From positions 1 to 8,507 of the forward strand of contig CAMPJM010000152.1 of the NCBI GenBank assembly GCA_946886805.1: 8,507 bases of DNA, in the 5' to 3' direction. This document shows, in pieces, positions 1 to 7,392 of this stretch (the stretch's first letter is position 1; each line of letters starts with the position of its first letter). The notes under the pieces were generated by a model, which was not told the origin of the DNA, made no database searches, and worked only from the letters and a program-made list of their open reading frames with translations. The stretch is from an uncultured Flammeovirgaceae bacterium. Lineage in GTDB: Bacteria; Bacteroidota; Bacteroidia; Cytophagales; Cyclobacteriaceae. Both the position numbers and the translations under genes were made by a program.

Positions 1-40
1 GCCGTCATTCCTGACGAAGCGGAGCGAAGATCAGGAATCC
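1..40. repeat. REP-like palindromic intergenic repeat
   Basis: The stretch contains an 8-bp perfect inverted repeat, ATTCCTGA at 7-14 and TCAGGAAT at 31-38, enclosing a purine-rich core at 15-30. It opens with GTCATT, as does the element at the far end of the window (from 8394). Short palindromes of this kind, starting GTCATT and ending in AATCC, are common between genes in Bacteroidota and some proteobacteria. The window edge cuts the element, so its left boundary is unknown. It is also readable as an open frame from position 1 to a stop at 85-87, so it could lie in the tail of an upstream gene. Confidence 0.6.
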
Positions 41-148
41 CTATCTATGAAATGCAGAAGTTAGAGAAGCTGGCTAGACGTTTATAGAAAATTGGGCATG
101 TTTACTCAGTTTCCGTTTGTAAATTTTGGAATGGCTGAATATCTACCA

Positions 149-181
149 TTTTGATAAATGATCATAGTTGGCCTACCTTTG
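149..181 (+). promoter_or_regulatory. Bacteroidota-type promoter of the ABC-F gene
   Basis: TTTTG at 149-153 is followed after 20 bp by TACCTTTG at 174-181. This fits the Bacteroidota housekeeping sigma-factor consensus (TTG, 17-23 bp, TAnnTTTG) exactly. Transcription would begin near 186-190, leaving a leader of about 20 nt before the ATG at 209. The promoter overlaps the longer upstream open frame that begins at 158, which argues against that start. No experimental support is available. Confidence 0.6.
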
Positions 182-208
182 CATCTTTTAAAATCAAAAA
201 CCGATTTA

Positions 209-1852
209 ATGATCTCAGTTGACGGATTAACAGTAGCATTTGGTGGCACCACCCTCTTTAAGGATATTTCTTTTGTGATTAATGAGAAGGACAGAATTGC
301 TATAATGGGGAAAAATGGCGCTGGAAAATCAACACTATTGAAAATAATTGCTGGTGAAAGCACGCCGTCAAGCGGAAGAATATCGGCACCGAAAGAAGCT
401 GTCATAGCCTACCTGCCACAGCACCTGTTGACAGAAAATATTAGGACGGTATTTGAAGAGGCTGCTCAGGCCTTTGCACATATCCATGCAATGGAACAAC
501 AGATCGAGGAGCTGAACAATCAGCTAGCTACCCGAACCGACTACGAATCGGAAGAATATTTTGGCATTATTGAGCAAGTTTCAACTTTGAGCGAGAAATT
601 TTACTCTATTGAAGAAATAAATTTCGACGCAGAAGTAGAAAAAATTTTACTTGGTCTTGGCTTTACGAGAAACGATTTTACGAGATCTACAGGGGAATTT
701 AGTGGTGGATGGAGAATGAGGATTGAATTGGCAAAGATTCTGCTTCAAAAGCCCGATCTCATTCTTTTGGATGAGCCTACCAACCACATGGATATAGAAT
801 CCATTCAATGGCTTGAAGACTTTATTGTCACTTCTGCCAAAGCAGTTATTGTGATCTCTCACGATAGAGCCTTCGTGGACAAAATTACTACCCGAACTAT
901 TGAAGTCACTATGGGACGTATCTATGATTACAAGGTCAACTATTCAAAATACCTCGAACTTCGCAAGGAAAGAAGAGAGCAACAGCAAAAACAATTCAAT
1001 GACCAGCAAAAAATGATTGCTGAAAATGAAGAATTTATCGAGCGATTTAAAGGCACGTATTCTAAGACTTTACAAGTGCAGTCAAGGGTGAAAATGCTTG
1101 AAAAACTAACCATTGTTGAAGTAGATGAAGAGGATACCGCGGCACTTCGCTTAAAATTTCCACCTTCTCCCAGATCAGGAAGCTACCCGGTACGAGTACA
1201 GGATCTTTCCAAAAGTTATGGCAGCCATTGTGTATTTGACAAAGTATCGCTGACCATAGAAAGGGCTGAAAAGGTGGCTTTTGTTGGAAAAAATGGTCAG
1301 GGGAAATCTACATTGGTAAAGGCCATCATGGGAGAGATTGATTATGAAGGAAAACTTGAGTTGGGGCATAATATAATGATCGGTTATTTTGCTCAGAACC
1401 AAGCCTCTCTTTTAGAAGAAAATCTGACCGTATTTCAGACCATAGATGATGTAGCAAAGGGAGATATCCGGACAAAAGTAAAAGATCTTTTAGGAGCTTT
1501 TATGTTTGGGTCTGATAGCATGACCAAAAAAGTGAAAGTGCTTTCAGGAGGTGAAAAAACACGTTTGGCGATGATAAAATTGCTTTTAGAACCTGTAAAT
1601 CTGCTTATTCTGGATGAGCCTACAAATCATCTGGATATGAAAACCAAGGACATTCTCAAAAGTGCCTTAAAAGATTTTGACGGCACACTTATCCTTGTTT
1701 CTCACGACAGGGACTTTTTAGATGGGTTAGCGACCAAAATTTTTGAGTTTGACAACAAACAAATTAAAGAGCATATAGGCGATATTTATGACTTTCTTGA
1801 AACAAAGAAAATTAACAATCTCAGGGAGATTGAAAGAAATGTGAAGAAATAA
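209..1852 (+). CDS. ABC-F family ATPase (ribosome-associated, two nucleotide-binding domains)
   Basis: This 547-residue cytoplasmic protein has two ABC ATPase domains and no membrane segments, the ABC-F layout. ABC-F proteins bind the ribosomal E site and relieve stalled or drug-bound ribosomes. Domain 1 has Walker A GKNGAGKS (34-41), the signature SGGW near 164 and Walker B LILLDEPTNH near 185. A charged helical linker (roughly 240-310, rich in K, R, Q and E) follows. Domain 2 has Walker A GKNGQGKS (about 360), signature LSGGEKTR (about 444) and Walker B LLILDEPTNHLD (about 466). The open frame extends up to an ATG at 158, but those 17 extra residues do not belong to the fold and overlap the promoter. 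The ATG at 209 begins directly with MISVDGLTVAFGG, the typical first strand. The length is near EttA and YbiT (530-555). The linker is not distinctive enough for me to choose a subfamily, and nothing specifically marks it as an antibiotic-resistance ABC-F. It appears monocistronic. Confidence 0.93.
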   Translation: MISVDGLTVAFGGTTLFKDISFVINEKDRIAIMGKNGAGKSTLLKIIAGESTPSSGRISAPKEAVIAYLPQHLLTENIRTVFEEAAQAFAHIHAMEQQIEELNNQLATRTDYESEEYFGIIEQVSTLSEKFYSIEEINFDAEVEKILLGLGFTRNDFTRSTGEFSGGWRMRIELAKILLQKPDLILLDEPTNHMDIESIQWLEDFIVTSAKAVIVISHDRAFVDKITTRTIEVTMGRIYDYKVNYSKYLELRKERREQQQKQFNDQQKMIAENEEFIERFKGTYSKTLQVQSRVKMLEKLTIVEVDEEDTAALRLKFPPSPRSGSYPVRVQDLSKSYGSHCVFDKVSLTIERAEKVAFVGKNGQGKSTLVKAIMGEIDYEGKLELGHNIMIGYFAQNQASLLEENLTVFQTIDDVAKGDIRTKVKDLLGAFMFGSDSMTKKVKVLSGGEKTRLAMIKLLLEPVNLLILDEPTNHLDMKTKDILKSALKDFDGTLILVSHDRDFLDGLATKIFEFDNKQIKEHIGDIYDFLETKKINNLREIERNVKK

Positions 1853-1861
1853 ACTTGGGAT

Positions 1862-1891
1862 CGAGCGGAAACTTATCCGTCCGACCGCTCG
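1862..1891 (+). other. Hairpin just downstream of the ABC-F gene
   Basis: A 7-bp perfect inverted repeat, CGAGCGG at 1862-1868 and CCGCTCG at 1885-1891, lies 9 nt after the ABC-F stop codon. The loop is 16 nt. No T tract follows, so it is not a classical intrinsic terminator. It could protect the mRNA 3' end or assist termination, but that is a guess. Confidence 0.4.
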
Positions 1892-1943
1892 CTTCTGAGA
1901 TTATCAGAACACTTGAATGTCCTTCTCTTCATTATTAAAAACA

Positions 1944-2043
1944 GCGGTGGGACGGGTTTTAGCTTATTGCTTTATAGGAGGTGTGTGGGGGACACAGACC
2001 TCGGGTGCAGATGCAAGCTGATAACTGAAAAACGACCCATAGC
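1944..2043. repeat. Imperfect ~100-bp palindrome with central hairpin
   Basis: The centre is a strong stem: GAGGTGTGTG at 1978-1987 pairs with CACAGACCTC at 1993-2002, with one mismatch and a 5-nt loop. Flanking arms continue the symmetry imperfectly: AGCTT at 1961-1965 faces AAGCT at 2015-2019, and GCGGTGGGACGGGTTTT at 1944-1960 resembles the reverse complement of 2028-2043 with mismatches and a 2-nt bulge. No coding potential is convincing on either strand. The region is richer in G and C than the genes beside it. It may be a dispersed intergenic element, a MITE remnant or a structured RNA; the sequence alone does not decide. Confidence 0.45.
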
Positions 2044-2050
2044 ACACATT

Positions 2051-2123
2051 CCCGGACCTGTTCTCCGAATCGAGTCCGGTGCGAAGGACTCCGGACTCGA
2101 TTCGGAGAGTCTTTCGGACCGGG
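2051..2123. repeat. Long perfect inverted repeat (17-bp stem)
   Basis: The 17-mer CTCCGAATCGAGTCCGG at 2063-2079 is repeated as its exact reverse complement at 2091-2107, with an 11-nt loop. An outer clamp, CCCGG at 2051-2055 with CCGGG at 2119-2123, closes it across an internal loop. No T tract follows on either strand, so it is not an obvious terminator. It lies 7 nt from the preceding imperfect palindrome (1944-2043), and the two may form one compound element. Confidence 0.6.
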
Positions 2124-2221
2124 ACCCCTCAAAACTACAGCCGAATCTTCCCTTTTCGGTATTTAAAAATGCTCTTTTCAGAAAATCCAAATAAACTTGC
2201 AGGATCAGAATTTTTAGGCTT

Positions 2222-2265
2222 AAAAAAGTAATCCCCAACCGCTTTAGATAAAAGCAGGTTGGGGA
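2222..2265 (-). terminator. Intrinsic terminator of the PrnB-like gene
   Basis: Read on the minus strand, TCCCCAACC at 2265-2257, then one bulged base and GCTTT, pairs with the complementary arm at 2245-2232, giving a stem of about 14 bp with a 5-nt loop. It is followed after four bases by TTTTTT (complement of 2222-2227). It begins 30 nt beyond the stop codon of the minus-strand gene ending at 2295. This is a textbook placement for Rho-independent termination. Confidence 0.75.
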
Positions 2266-2294
2266 CTTAATCCGAGTAAATGAATACTTCGAGT

Positions 2295-3416
2295 TTAGTT
2301 CTCGTGCGAATAGGTGATATAGCGTTGCATACTTTTTTCAAAATTATCAATTCGCTCAAAATTGACTTTTATGATATATGCCAAAATATCTGTCTGATAC
2401 CCTCCGCTTCCTTTTTGCTTGATAGTTTCACCTTCATGACTGTATGATTCATCTGCCATTTTTTTATGAGGCATTCTAAAGCTTTTTAATAGCAGGCATA
2501 ATTCCTTCAATCTTTTCAAAGACTGTAGCACGTTTTGGTCAAAGGAATTTGCTTTATCAAGTACTGAAGAGATTTTTGTCAACAAGCTTTTACTGCCCGA
2601 AAATTCTTTAAAGATTACGCGCATTTCTGGTAGTACATACGGTAAATACGTGTTTCTGAATTTTACGTATTCTTCCTCATCACAATCCGCTCCCCATAAA
2701 ATATGATCGAATACAAATAAAGGCATTTCTACGGCTCCCGGCCCAAGATACTCCTGCCCGTCCAGGGTAATGGGATCGAAATACAATCTCAGCTCGGTTG
2801 CAAAATAGTAAGTAGATACATTCTTTTTTGCATGAACAATGGCTTTGACCATTTTTTCGAGATTCTCTTTTACCTTTTCACATAAAATAGAAAATTCTTC
2901 GGAATCAGGTGCTATAAAATACAAATCTCTTATATCTTTAATGGCCTGGACCAGAGGAGCCATTGCAATTTTAACACTTTCAATCAGATGTTTTTCATCA
3001 TCGGTGCCGGTATAAGTCCTCAATCTTTCACCATCAGGATTCCAAACTGTGTAATGTATTAAAGTGTCCCTTGGTGGTAAATCCGTTTTTTCTCCGAGAA
3101 GATTGAGCTTCATTGCCAAATCTGCAACAGAATATTCAGGTTCTATCCCATGCCTTTTCAATGAACCCAATACCATTCCAATGTCTCTTACTGCGGCAAC
3201 TGCCTGATAGTAATCGAATTGCAATATCTCAGGTACAGACGGTAAAATACCTGAAAGCATTATTATCAACTCTCTGGTATTGCGGTTTCTGTTTAGGTCT
3301 GGAAGAAGTTTGAACTTTTCATCAGCATACAAAGGATCTAAGCTGGAAATGTATTTGTCTATATTAGTCTGTCTTGTAGAATAGGGTTTTCCTGAAGGAC
3401 CATAAATGGTTTTCAT
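2295..3416 (-). CDS. PrnB-like haem enzyme (monodechloroaminopyrrolnitrin synthase family, IDO/TDO superfamily)
   Basis: At 373 residues this is close in length to pyrrolnitrin enzyme PrnB (about 361), which uses a haem to rearrange 7-chlorotryptophan. From memory of PrnB, matching blocks run almost end to end: LNRNRN (41-46), RDIG..LGSLKRHG.EP (77-93), LPPRDTL (113-119), YTVWNP (122-127), SYTG-like TYTG (134-137), LIESVKIAM (144-152), GQEYLGPGAVEMPLFV (220-235) and TYLPYVLPEMR (256-266). The C-terminal haem region has FRMPH with His317, the counterpart of PrnB's proximal haem ligand. Tyr325 lies eight residues on, as in PrnB, and Ser337 sits in GSGGY, the equivalent of the IDO/TDO GTGG loop. 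It is cytoplasmic, with no signal peptide. No tryptophan halogenase (PrnA), PrnC or PrnD lies in the window. The native substrate may therefore be tryptophan or another indole rather than a chlorinated one; this is inference. Terminators upstream (3487-3542) and downstream (2222-2265) make it a single-gene unit. The ATG at 3416 gives a family-like N-terminus. Confidence 0.88.
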   Translation of the reverse strand: MKTIYGPSGKPYSTRQTNIDKYISSLDPLYADEKFKLLPDLNRNRNTRELIIMLSGILPSVPEILQFDYYQAVAAVRDIGMVLGSLKRHGIEPEYSVADLAMKLNLLGEKTDLPPRDTLIHYTVWNPDGERLRTYTGTDDEKHLIESVKIAMAPLVQAIKDIRDLYFIAPDSEEFSILCEKVKENLEKMVKAIVHAKKNVSTYYFATELRLYFDPITLDGQEYLGPGAVEMPLFVFDHILWGADCDEEEYVKFRNTYLPYVLPEMRVIFKEFSGSKSLLTKISSVLDKANSFDQNVLQSLKRLKELCLLLKSFRMPHKKMADESYSHEGETIKQKGSGGYQTDILAYIIKVNFERIDNFEKSMQRYITYSHEN

Positions 3417-3486
3417 AGCTGTAGGTGTAGTGTGTTTAGTGATAATGGATAGGTTTCAATTTGAGAAGCCATCCATTTTATAATTT

Positions 3487-3542
3487 AAAAAACCGGGATA
3501 AGAAGAATTTAATAAGTAATGCGTCAATTATTCTAATCCCGG
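3487..3542 (-). terminator. Intrinsic terminator of the STAS-like gene
   Basis: On the minus strand a 17-bp stem with two mismatches forms between 3542-3526 and 3509-3493, each arm starting or ending in CCGGGAT. The loop is 16 nt (3510-3525). It is followed directly by TTTTTT, the complement of 3487-3492. It lies 80 nt past the stop of the small gene at 3622 and about 70 nt before the start of the PrnB-like gene. It therefore separates the two same-strand genes into different transcripts and places the PrnB-like promoter in about 3417-3490. I saw no good TAnnTTTG match there. Confidence 0.75.
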
Positions 3543-3621
3543 ACAATACATATGCCTTTAAATTTCTATCCCTTTCCCTATACAGAAAAGGGTGAAGAAA
3601 TCCTCAGATGCGGAAAGATTA

Positions 3622-4029
3622 TTAACTATTTAACCAATCCAGGCATTGTTTTTCAGATGGGTAGGTGTTCATTTGAAGTTTGCCGATTGTTGTTTTGTTA
3701 ACATTATCAACTGTAGCTTGAGCAAAAACATCATTCGAAACCAATACTGCTACCTTTTGCAAACCAAGGGCAGAAACTTCTGGAAACCAGGTGCCACCAA
3801 GGTACCCTTGTACTTCTTTAGAAAGGATTTTAAGTCTCGTGTGATCACTTAAGTGATTTTTGATATTGTTTTTTTTAATAAAACTGGTTAGTTCGGCGCA
3901 ACCTGTTTTTAAATCATCAAGTTTAAGGAATCCGATCCATCTTGCAATAATGACTTTGCTTTCCTCATCAAATGTGATTTCAACGAAAGGTTTTTCAAAC
4001 ACCTTTTTTCTTTCCATAGTATTGTTCAT
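3622..4029 (-). CDS. SpoIIAA/STAS-like small protein, function unknown
   Basis: This 135-residue soluble protein has no signal peptide or membrane segment. Its pattern is alternating strands and helices: VEITFDEESKVIIARWIG (16-33), a helix over about 38-54, NHLSDHTRLK (58-67), then WFPEVSALGLQKVAVLVSND (81-100), and a final SEKQCLDWL helix (125-133). This resembles the SpoIIAA-like/STAS-like single-domain proteins common in Cytophagales. Anti-sigma-antagonist STAS proteins carry a phosphorylatable serine or threonine in the strand-helix turn. Ser61 or Thr64 in LSDHTR is in about the right place, but I cannot confirm it. No anti-sigma kinase, sigma factor or phosphatase gene is nearby, so a partner-switching role is speculative. 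A second in-frame Met (residue 5) is an alternative start. The gene appears monocistronic with its own terminator at 3487-3542. Confidence 0.7.
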   Translation of the reverse strand: MNNTMERKKVFEKPFVEITFDEESKVIIARWIGFLKLDDLKTGCAELTSFIKKNNIKNHLSDHTRLKILSKEVQGYLGGTWFPEVSALGLQKVAVLVSNDVFAQATVDNVNKTTIGKLQMNTYPSEKQCLDWLNS

Positions 4030-4319
4030 AACAAATAGATTTGATTATTAGATTTTTTTATTTACAAAGATGTCCCGAACCTCTCCAAATAAAAAGTGGT
4101 ATTAACACGAATTCGACATTATGTAGGAAGATATAACACTATTTCAAATATGGTTAAAACTGGTTTTTCTTAATCCATTGAGAAGTAAAAGATTATGTTT
4201 AAACATCAAATTATATTTATGCTATATAATCATAATTTTATATTTTCAAAATGTAATAAAATAAACCTGACACGCAATTTTCATCTAAAAAGATAAACTA
4301 CTGACGGAGAGGCACATTA
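4030..4319. other. AT-rich gene-free spacer
   Basis: This spacer lies between two minus-strand genes and has no convincing open frame. It holds a perfect 12-bp palindrome ATGTTTAAACAT at 4195-4206 and a weak hairpin, ATTATAT at 4210-4216 with ATATAAT at 4224-4230. The stretch 4200-4265 is almost entirely A and T. It must contain the promoter of the STAS-like gene and the 3' end of the regulator transcript, but I found no clean TAnnTTTG box and no clear terminator for the regulator. Confidence 0.4.
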
Positions 4320-7226
4320 TTAAAATTTCAACATAAAATCAGTGAGGTTGTCATTTCTATCAAGCATCAGTTTTTTTCTAAGCCTGTACCTGCTTATTTC
4401 TACTCCTCTGACCGAAATATTTAGAAGATGCGCGATTTCTTTTGTTGATAAGTTGAGCCTTAAATAGGCACTTAATTTTACTTCCTGGGGGGTTAGTTTC
4501 GGGAATTCTTTTAATAACCTGTTGGTAAAATTCCCATGGACATGGTTAAAATGAAGCTCAAAATGGTTCCAATCAGCATCACTGGTGATGTTCTGATCAA
4601 TGTTTTTAATGATCTTTTTAAGCTCATCGTTATGATTGCTTTTTTCTTTTCTTCTAAGAATGTCTGAGAGTCCCAATTTTACGCTATTCAATAATTCATT
4701 TTTATTTATCAAATGGATTGTCGAAGAAGTAAGTTCCCTATTCATATGATCAATTTCCGACCTTAGCTTCTCATTTCTTAGCCTCACAATCTCTTGCTCA
4801 CTTTGCGTTGTTATCTGTTCAATCTGATTATTTTTCTTATTTAACTCCTGCTCCTGCCTGATCATCATCTGATTTTTTTCTTTTTTAAATCGTTTGTCAA
4901 ACTGATGAAAAGTCAAGCCTACCAAAAGAATACCTGATAGGCTATAGAAAAAATAAGCCCAATTTGAGCGGTAAAAGGGTGGGTGAATATAAAAATGAAA
5001 GCTTTCCGCATCACTAAGGGTTCCGTAAATATTTTTTGCACGCACCATGAATTCATAGTTACCCTCGGGGAGGTTGGTATATTCTTTTTCAACTTTATTG
5101 GTCCATTCCGACCATCCATTGTCAAAGTTCTTTAAAAAATACTGATATTCGGTTTTTTCAGCACTTTCGAAAAAAGATGAGGAGTAAACGAACCTTAAGG
5201 AATTATGATCATAATTTAATTCGCACGGTTCTGAATTTAATACTCCTTTTCCTTCCAACATCAACGAGTCTATTTCACGGGAGGTGTTTATTACCTTGTT
5301 TAAATGGGTGTGGAAAGGTTGCATCTTTTTAGTCTTGCTGGCATTGTAATGGATGAAGCCTTTTTTTGCGCCAAAAAGAATGTTTTTTGCATCTAGTATC
5401 TGAATGGTGCCCAGGTCGTCATTCAACATGTCTTTGATTTTGTTGAATAAACGAAAATCAATCGTTCCTTCATCAAATTTATCGAATGACAGTCTGCCTA
5501 CCCTTTGATTGGAGATAAAGAAAATATTCCCCAGAATATCTTCTTCCATTTTTACGATATGTTCATTTTCACGAAACAAGGAGCTAAATTTCTCGTCTTT
5601 AATAAATTTGTCTGAAGACTCATCATAAAAAAAAATCCCATACTGAGCAGGAAAAATGAGCCGGTTATGCACCTTTTCCATATTAATAAGATGGTCGGAC
5701 GGGAACCCTTTATCTGAATTATAGAATTCTACATCTTTAATTTTCCCCATACCTGGTTCAAAGCTCAACTTGAATATACCTTTGTATCCATGGGCCATCC
5801 ATAAATTCCCCTTTTCGTCAAATTCCAGCACTCTGGAAGATTCCTCAAAACTTTTATATTTATGTAGCAAGCTTATTTCCTCGCCGTTAGATGATAAAAG
5901 GCTGATACCATTGTACGATCCCAGCACTAGCAGATTTGGGTGTTTCGGGATTTCTCTAAATTCCCAAGCACCTTTTTCATTAAATAGTGGCTTCGCAAAG
6001 TTGTTTTCCACCATGAGAGGTCCATTATGATGCCCGACTAAAATCTGATTATCGACATTATTTAAATGATACACCTGTCCAGTGCTATTGGGAACAAGTG
6101 TAAAGTTTTGGTTGGAATCGTTTAGGTTTAATGTAAACAGACCGTTATTGGTTCCCAGGTATATCTGATCATCTTTTTGTAAGGCGGCATATCCCGTACC
6201 AACTAATCCGAGGGTACCATCTAAAAGACTAAAGGGGGAGCTCAGTTCGACCATTGAAATACCACTGTTCAGCCCCAGCCACAAATTTTCATGCGCATCC
6301 TGGTATAAGGTATGGATGGTTTGGTCGAATAGCCCTTTGTCACGGGTCAAGTGCAATAGTAATTTTCCCTCCCGGTTAATAATGAGGAGGCCTTTGTTCT
6401 GGGTTCCGATTGCAAAGGCACCATCTTTCAGCATGATGGCTTGATTGATGATCAAACTGTTTAGTGACTTACTGTTCTCAACTTCATAAGGTTTTACATT
6501 TAAGCCGTCATATAAAAATAAGCCGTCCCTGGTCGTAAAAATTGCCAAATGATTTTGGTCATAGGGTAGGATAGAGGCTATTTGGCGATTTGCAAAAAAT
6601 GCACCGCCAGGGACCAGGTTTAAATGGTTATCTTCCAAGACACTTAGCCCCTTAGTCCAGACAAGAGAATAGAGCTTATTGTTTACTTTAAAAGAAAAAT
6701 CTAATGGGGCTTCATCAGTAATAACGCCTATGGGTTTTCCCGGCGAATAATAAAAAATATTCTTAAAGGTGAGGAAGTATATTTTATTATCTATCTCATA
6801 AATTCTCCAAACCTCGTCGAAGTTTCTGTAGGCGTCGGGCAAACTGTCGGCCAGCGAAAAATATTGAAGCGTCCCTCTTGCATTAGGTTTGAAAAAACCA
6901 AAGTCACCCTGCGATCCCACATAAATTTTATCCTGCTCTCCGATATAAACCGATCTCACTTTGGTGCCATTTGTGACAGGGTAGAGGTTCCAGGTATTTC
7001 CATCAAATTCCAACAAGCCAAAATTATTTGCGATATATAAGATTTCACGCGAGTCCTGGGTGATAGCCCAGCTTTGAATCCCTCCTTTAAAATCTTCTGT
7101 GCTAAAATTTGTAATAATAGGTGTACCAAAAAAATAATCCTGAGCAATAACCCGCAAATCTAAAAAAAGAACTAGGATAAAGGATAGATAGAAGTGAAGG
7201 TATGTGGGTTTTAATATTGGTACCAT
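4320..7226 (-). CDS. Membrane-anchored sensor-regulator: beta-propeller, triple-tyrosine domain, TM helix, coiled coil, LuxR-type HTH
   Basis: This 968-residue one-component transcription regulator is predicted to span the inner membrane. Residues 1-29 form a signal peptide ending near VIAQ. About 45-640 is a two-component-regulator-type beta-propeller, with blade motifs such as ILYIANNFGLLEFDG (62-76), DAHENLWLGLNSGI (310-323), DQIYLGTNNGLF (353-364) and KGNLWMAHGYKGIF (472-485). About 670-748 is a Y_Y_Y (triple-tyrosine) domain with YQYFLKNFDNGWSEW (694-708) and LPEGNYEFMVRAKN (719-732). One transmembrane helix follows at about 757-776. A Lys/Glu/Gln-rich coiled coil occupies about 780-835. 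A LuxR/GerE-type HTH at 911-968 begins LTPQEVKLSAYL and has STKEIAHLLNISVRGVEISRYRLRKKL. Hybrid two-component systems of Bacteroidota share this sensor, but here there is no histidine kinase, receiver or AraC domain; the DNA-binding part is joined directly. The ligand is unknown. The neighbouring divergent laminarinase gene suggests a glucan or its fragments. It could also be a general envelope or metabolic regulator, as this architecture is widespread and rarely characterised. Confidence 0.88.
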   Translation of the reverse strand: MVPILKPTYLHFYLSFILVLFLDLRVIAQDYFFGTPIITNFSTEDFKGGIQSWAITQDSREILYIANNFGLLEFDGNTWNLYPVTNGTKVRSVYIGEQDKIYVGSQGDFGFFKPNARGTLQYFSLADSLPDAYRNFDEVWRIYEIDNKIYFLTFKNIFYYSPGKPIGVITDEAPLDFSFKVNNKLYSLVWTKGLSVLEDNHLNLVPGGAFFANRQIASILPYDQNHLAIFTTRDGLFLYDGLNVKPYEVENSKSLNSLIINQAIMLKDGAFAIGTQNKGLLIINREGKLLLHLTRDKGLFDQTIHTLYQDAHENLWLGLNSGISMVELSSPFSLLDGTLGLVGTGYAALQKDDQIYLGTNNGLFTLNLNDSNQNFTLVPNSTGQVYHLNNVDNQILVGHHNGPLMVENNFAKPLFNEKGAWEFREIPKHPNLLVLGSYNGISLLSSNGEEISLLHKYKSFEESSRVLEFDEKGNLWMAHGYKGIFKLSFEPGMGKIKDVEFYNSDKGFPSDHLINMEKVHNRLIFPAQYGIFFYDESSDKFIKDEKFSSLFRENEHIVKMEEDILGNIFFISNQRVGRLSFDKFDEGTIDFRLFNKIKDMLNDDLGTIQILDAKNILFGAKKGFIHYNASKTKKMQPFHTHLNKVINTSREIDSLMLEGKGVLNSEPCELNYDHNSLRFVYSSSFFESAEKTEYQYFLKNFDNGWSEWTNKVEKEYTNLPEGNYEFMVRAKNIYGTLSDAESFHFYIHPPFYRSNWAYFFYSLSGILLVGLTFHQFDKRFKKEKNQMMIRQEQELNKKNNQIEQITTQSEQEIVRLRNEKLRSEIDHMNRELTSSTIHLINKNELLNSVKLGLSDILRRKEKSNHNDELKKIIKNIDQNITSDADWNHFELHFNHVHGNFTNRLLKEFPKLTPQEVKLSAYLRLNLSTKEIAHLLNISVRGVEISRYRLRKKLMLDRNDNLTDFMLKF

Positions 7227-7330
7227 ATCAAAATTTTATAAGATTCGTCCAGAGAAATTAAGCAGCGTTGATGTATTCGCTACATTCAAAAGTTAAGTTA
7301 ATAAATAAAATTAAATAATAGCTTTTAAGT

Positions 7331-7358
7331 ACCAAATTAGGTGATTTTAAACCAAATT
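7331..7358 (+). repeat. ACCAAATT direct repeat pair
   Basis: ACCAAATT occurs at 7331-7338 and 7351-7358, exactly 20 bp apart. Both copies are preceded by TTTTAA, with GT inserted in the first. The pair sits just upstream of the phased TTGATGT cluster and may be a second operator or an upstream activator site. The short length means chance cannot be excluded in this AT-rich sequence. Confidence 0.3.
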
Positions 7359-7384
7359 GAAGTAGTATTGATGTGTTCATTTTT

Positions 7385-7392
7385 TAGATTTG
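7385..7392 (+). promoter_or_regulatory. Candidate -7 element of the glucanase promoter
   Basis: TAGATTTG matches the Bacteroidota TAnnTTTG box exactly. Upstream TTG triplets sit 25 bp (7357-7359) or 14 bp (7368-7370) away, both outside the usual 17-23 bp. The -33 element is therefore poor, which would fit a promoter needing an activator. The third TTGATGT repeat (7390) overlaps this box. The predicted leader is about 145 nt. Low confidence. Confidence 0.35.

Noticed and set aside
1..87. Open frame from the window edge to a TAG at 85-87 that could be the tail of an upstream gene
   Set aside because: Only 28 codons are visible, about half of them within the REP-like palindrome, and nothing recognisable is encoded. 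It cannot be called without sequence to the left.
1913..2194. 93-codon plus-strand frame in the hairpin island, with an 88-codon minus-strand frame opposite it
   Set aside because: Both run through the palindromes, have unusual composition (many Arg, Ser, Gly, Pro) and show no domain or leader features. They look like by-products of GC-rich repeats.
3570..3592. CCCTTT/AAAGGG hairpin downstream of the STAS-like gene as its terminator
   Set aside because: The stem is only 6 bp with no T tract, while a far better terminator lies just beyond at 3487-3542.
2295..4029. PrnB-like and STAS-like genes as an operon
   Set aside because: They share a strand, but a 17-bp stem followed by T6 separates them and the gap is about 205 bp.
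4195..4206. Perfect 12-bp palindrome ATGTTTAAACAT
   Set aside because: In such AT-rich DNA a 12-bp AT-dominated palindrome is weak evidence of a binding site, and it is not placed at an identifiable promoter.
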